DNA from: Dehalococcoidia bacterium
GTDB lineage: Bacteria > Chloroflexota > Dehalococcoidia > Dehalococcoidales > Fen-1064
Direction: 5' to 3'
Assembly (NCBI GenBank): GCA_030691775.1
Contig: JAUYDN010000150.1
Coordinates: 1 to 5,902, forward strand
DNA length: 5,902 nt
A program made the position numbers and the translations under genes. The stretch's first letter is position 1. Every line of letters begins with the position of its first letter. The notes under the pieces are model-generated. The model had not been told where the DNA came from, made no database searches, and saw only the letters and a list, made by a program, of their open reading frames with translations. Positions 5,359 to 5,902 of this stretch are shown here, piece after piece.

Positions 5359-5382
5359 ATGCCTGTGGCATCCTGACGCAGG
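5359..5382 (+). repeat. 24-base direct repeat, copy 2
   Basis: This is the second copy of the 5113-5136 sequence, with one mismatch. The pair encloses the three-hairpin cluster, so the enclosed 222 bases could have arrived, or could be lost, as a block. Confidence 0.7.
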
Positions 5383-5761
5383 CCGCAAGAAGTTAGTGGT
5401 CAAGGATATGGATGTACTCATTGCTATCCGGGATTGTAAGAAATCGTGGTTTTAGATAGGTTTTTCACGCCTAACGTATAATTGAGTGCAGGATTCCCGG
5501 TTTCCACCACCCTTTCCGATAATTCAAATCACAGGTTTCTCTTTTTCCAGCCTTTTTGTTATCATTCTCACGAAAATACCCCCCCCCTTGTAATCGCGAA
5601 CCATTCGGTTTCACTCAGGATAAACTCCGCGTGGCGAACTCTGGGGGAAGTTCAGGAGAGAAACAAAGAAATTTTCATCCTTCGTGGTTCCGCTGACAAG
5701 CGGCATGGAGAATTAATATGAAAATAGCTCGCTCTGTCCATAGATTTCATTCCAATCTATT
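5383..5761. other. Gene-free stretch with a decayed repeat and a C9 run
   Basis: I see no gene here. An open frame across 5482-5721 lacks a ribosome site, a recognisable motif or plausible composition. A perfect TATAAT occurs at 5477-5482 (plus strand) without a matching -35 box. A run of nine C lies at 5579-5587. Bases 5603-5631 resemble the modular repeat: the part CTCAGG-A/G-TAAACTCCGCG (5614-5631) recurs with one change at 5828-5845, so this is probably a degraded relative. Confidence 0.5.
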
Positions 5762-5902
5762 ATGGCGCCGTGGCGCCACCCACGAACAATGAAAATGGAG
5801 GTGTCATTCTGGAGCCCTTCATAATCGCTCAGGGTAAACTCCGCGAAGAATCTCAGGGAGGTGCGATTTTCCCCCGCCACCAGATTCTTCCCTTCGGCTT
5901 CG
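5762..5902 (+). repeat. Modular palindromic repeat, copy B, cut by the window edge
   Basis: Its first 53 bases match 3478-3530 with two differences, including the TGGCGCC inverted repeat and the TGTCATTCTGGAG terminus (5802-5814). Bases 5844-5902 match 3548-3605 with one substitution and one extra C. Between these blocks the copies share nothing: A has a 17-base TCCCGA hairpin, whereas B has 29 bases (5815-5843) resembling the 5614-5631 remnant. The right terminus lies beyond the window. Confidence 0.75.

Noticed and set aside
5482..5721. 79-aa plus-strand open frame behind a TATAAT
   Set aside because: It has no ribosome site, -35 box or family resemblance, and it crosses a C9 run and a decayed repeat.

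Overview
The window reads as chromosomal DNA of a bacterium with mid-range GC. I favour an anaerobic, Dehalococcoidia-like member of the Chloroflexota, probably from a metagenome. The reasons are the protein style of HolA, the acyl-CoA carboxyltransferase and the four-cysteine small protein, plus the many short palindromic intergenic repeats. This placement is inference; no rRNA or clade-specific marker is present. All six genes I support are on the minus strand, so the text follows transcription from right to left.

Right part (5902 to 5028): about 875 bases without a convincing gene, made of repeats. There is a copy of a modular repeat cut by the window edge (5762-5902), a decayed relative near 5603-5631, a 24-base direct repeat (5113-5136 and 5359-5382), and several strong hairpins, including a 17-bp perfect stem at 5248-5285. 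A good sigma70-like promoter candidate lies at its left end, just before ccdA.

Redox pair (5027 to 3773): ccdA, a six-helix membrane thiol-electron carrier, is followed after 19 bases by a TlpA/ResA-like exported thioredoxin with a WCPYC active site. Together they form a compact system that would carry reducing power across the membrane to exported proteins.

Repeat island (3772 to 3400): it is bounded by inverted 13-mers and contains a second copy of the modular repeat, with 13-bp terminal inverted repeats. The two modular repeats lie in the same orientation and bracket ccdA-tlpA.

Carboxylase pair (3399 to 1502): a 105-aa protein with four cysteines and a strong Shine-Dalgarno site is followed after 11 bases by a full-length acyl-CoA carboxylase carboxyltransferase (beta) subunit of the MmdA/PccB type. 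No biotin carboxylase or biotin carrier gene is in view.

Left part (1415 to 1): holA, the clamp-loader delta subunit of DNA polymerase III, starts at TTG. It is followed 3 bases later by a small two-cluster ferredoxin gene that is broken by a -1 frameshift as sequenced and whose last codons run into a palindromic repeat. The first 150 bases hold more hairpin repeats and no gene. I found no tRNA, rRNA, CRISPR array, transposase or integrase, and no clear new multi-gene system. The most notable signals are the frameshifted ferredoxin, the modular repeats around ccdA-tlpA, and the conserved-looking cysteine protein coupled to the carboxylase.
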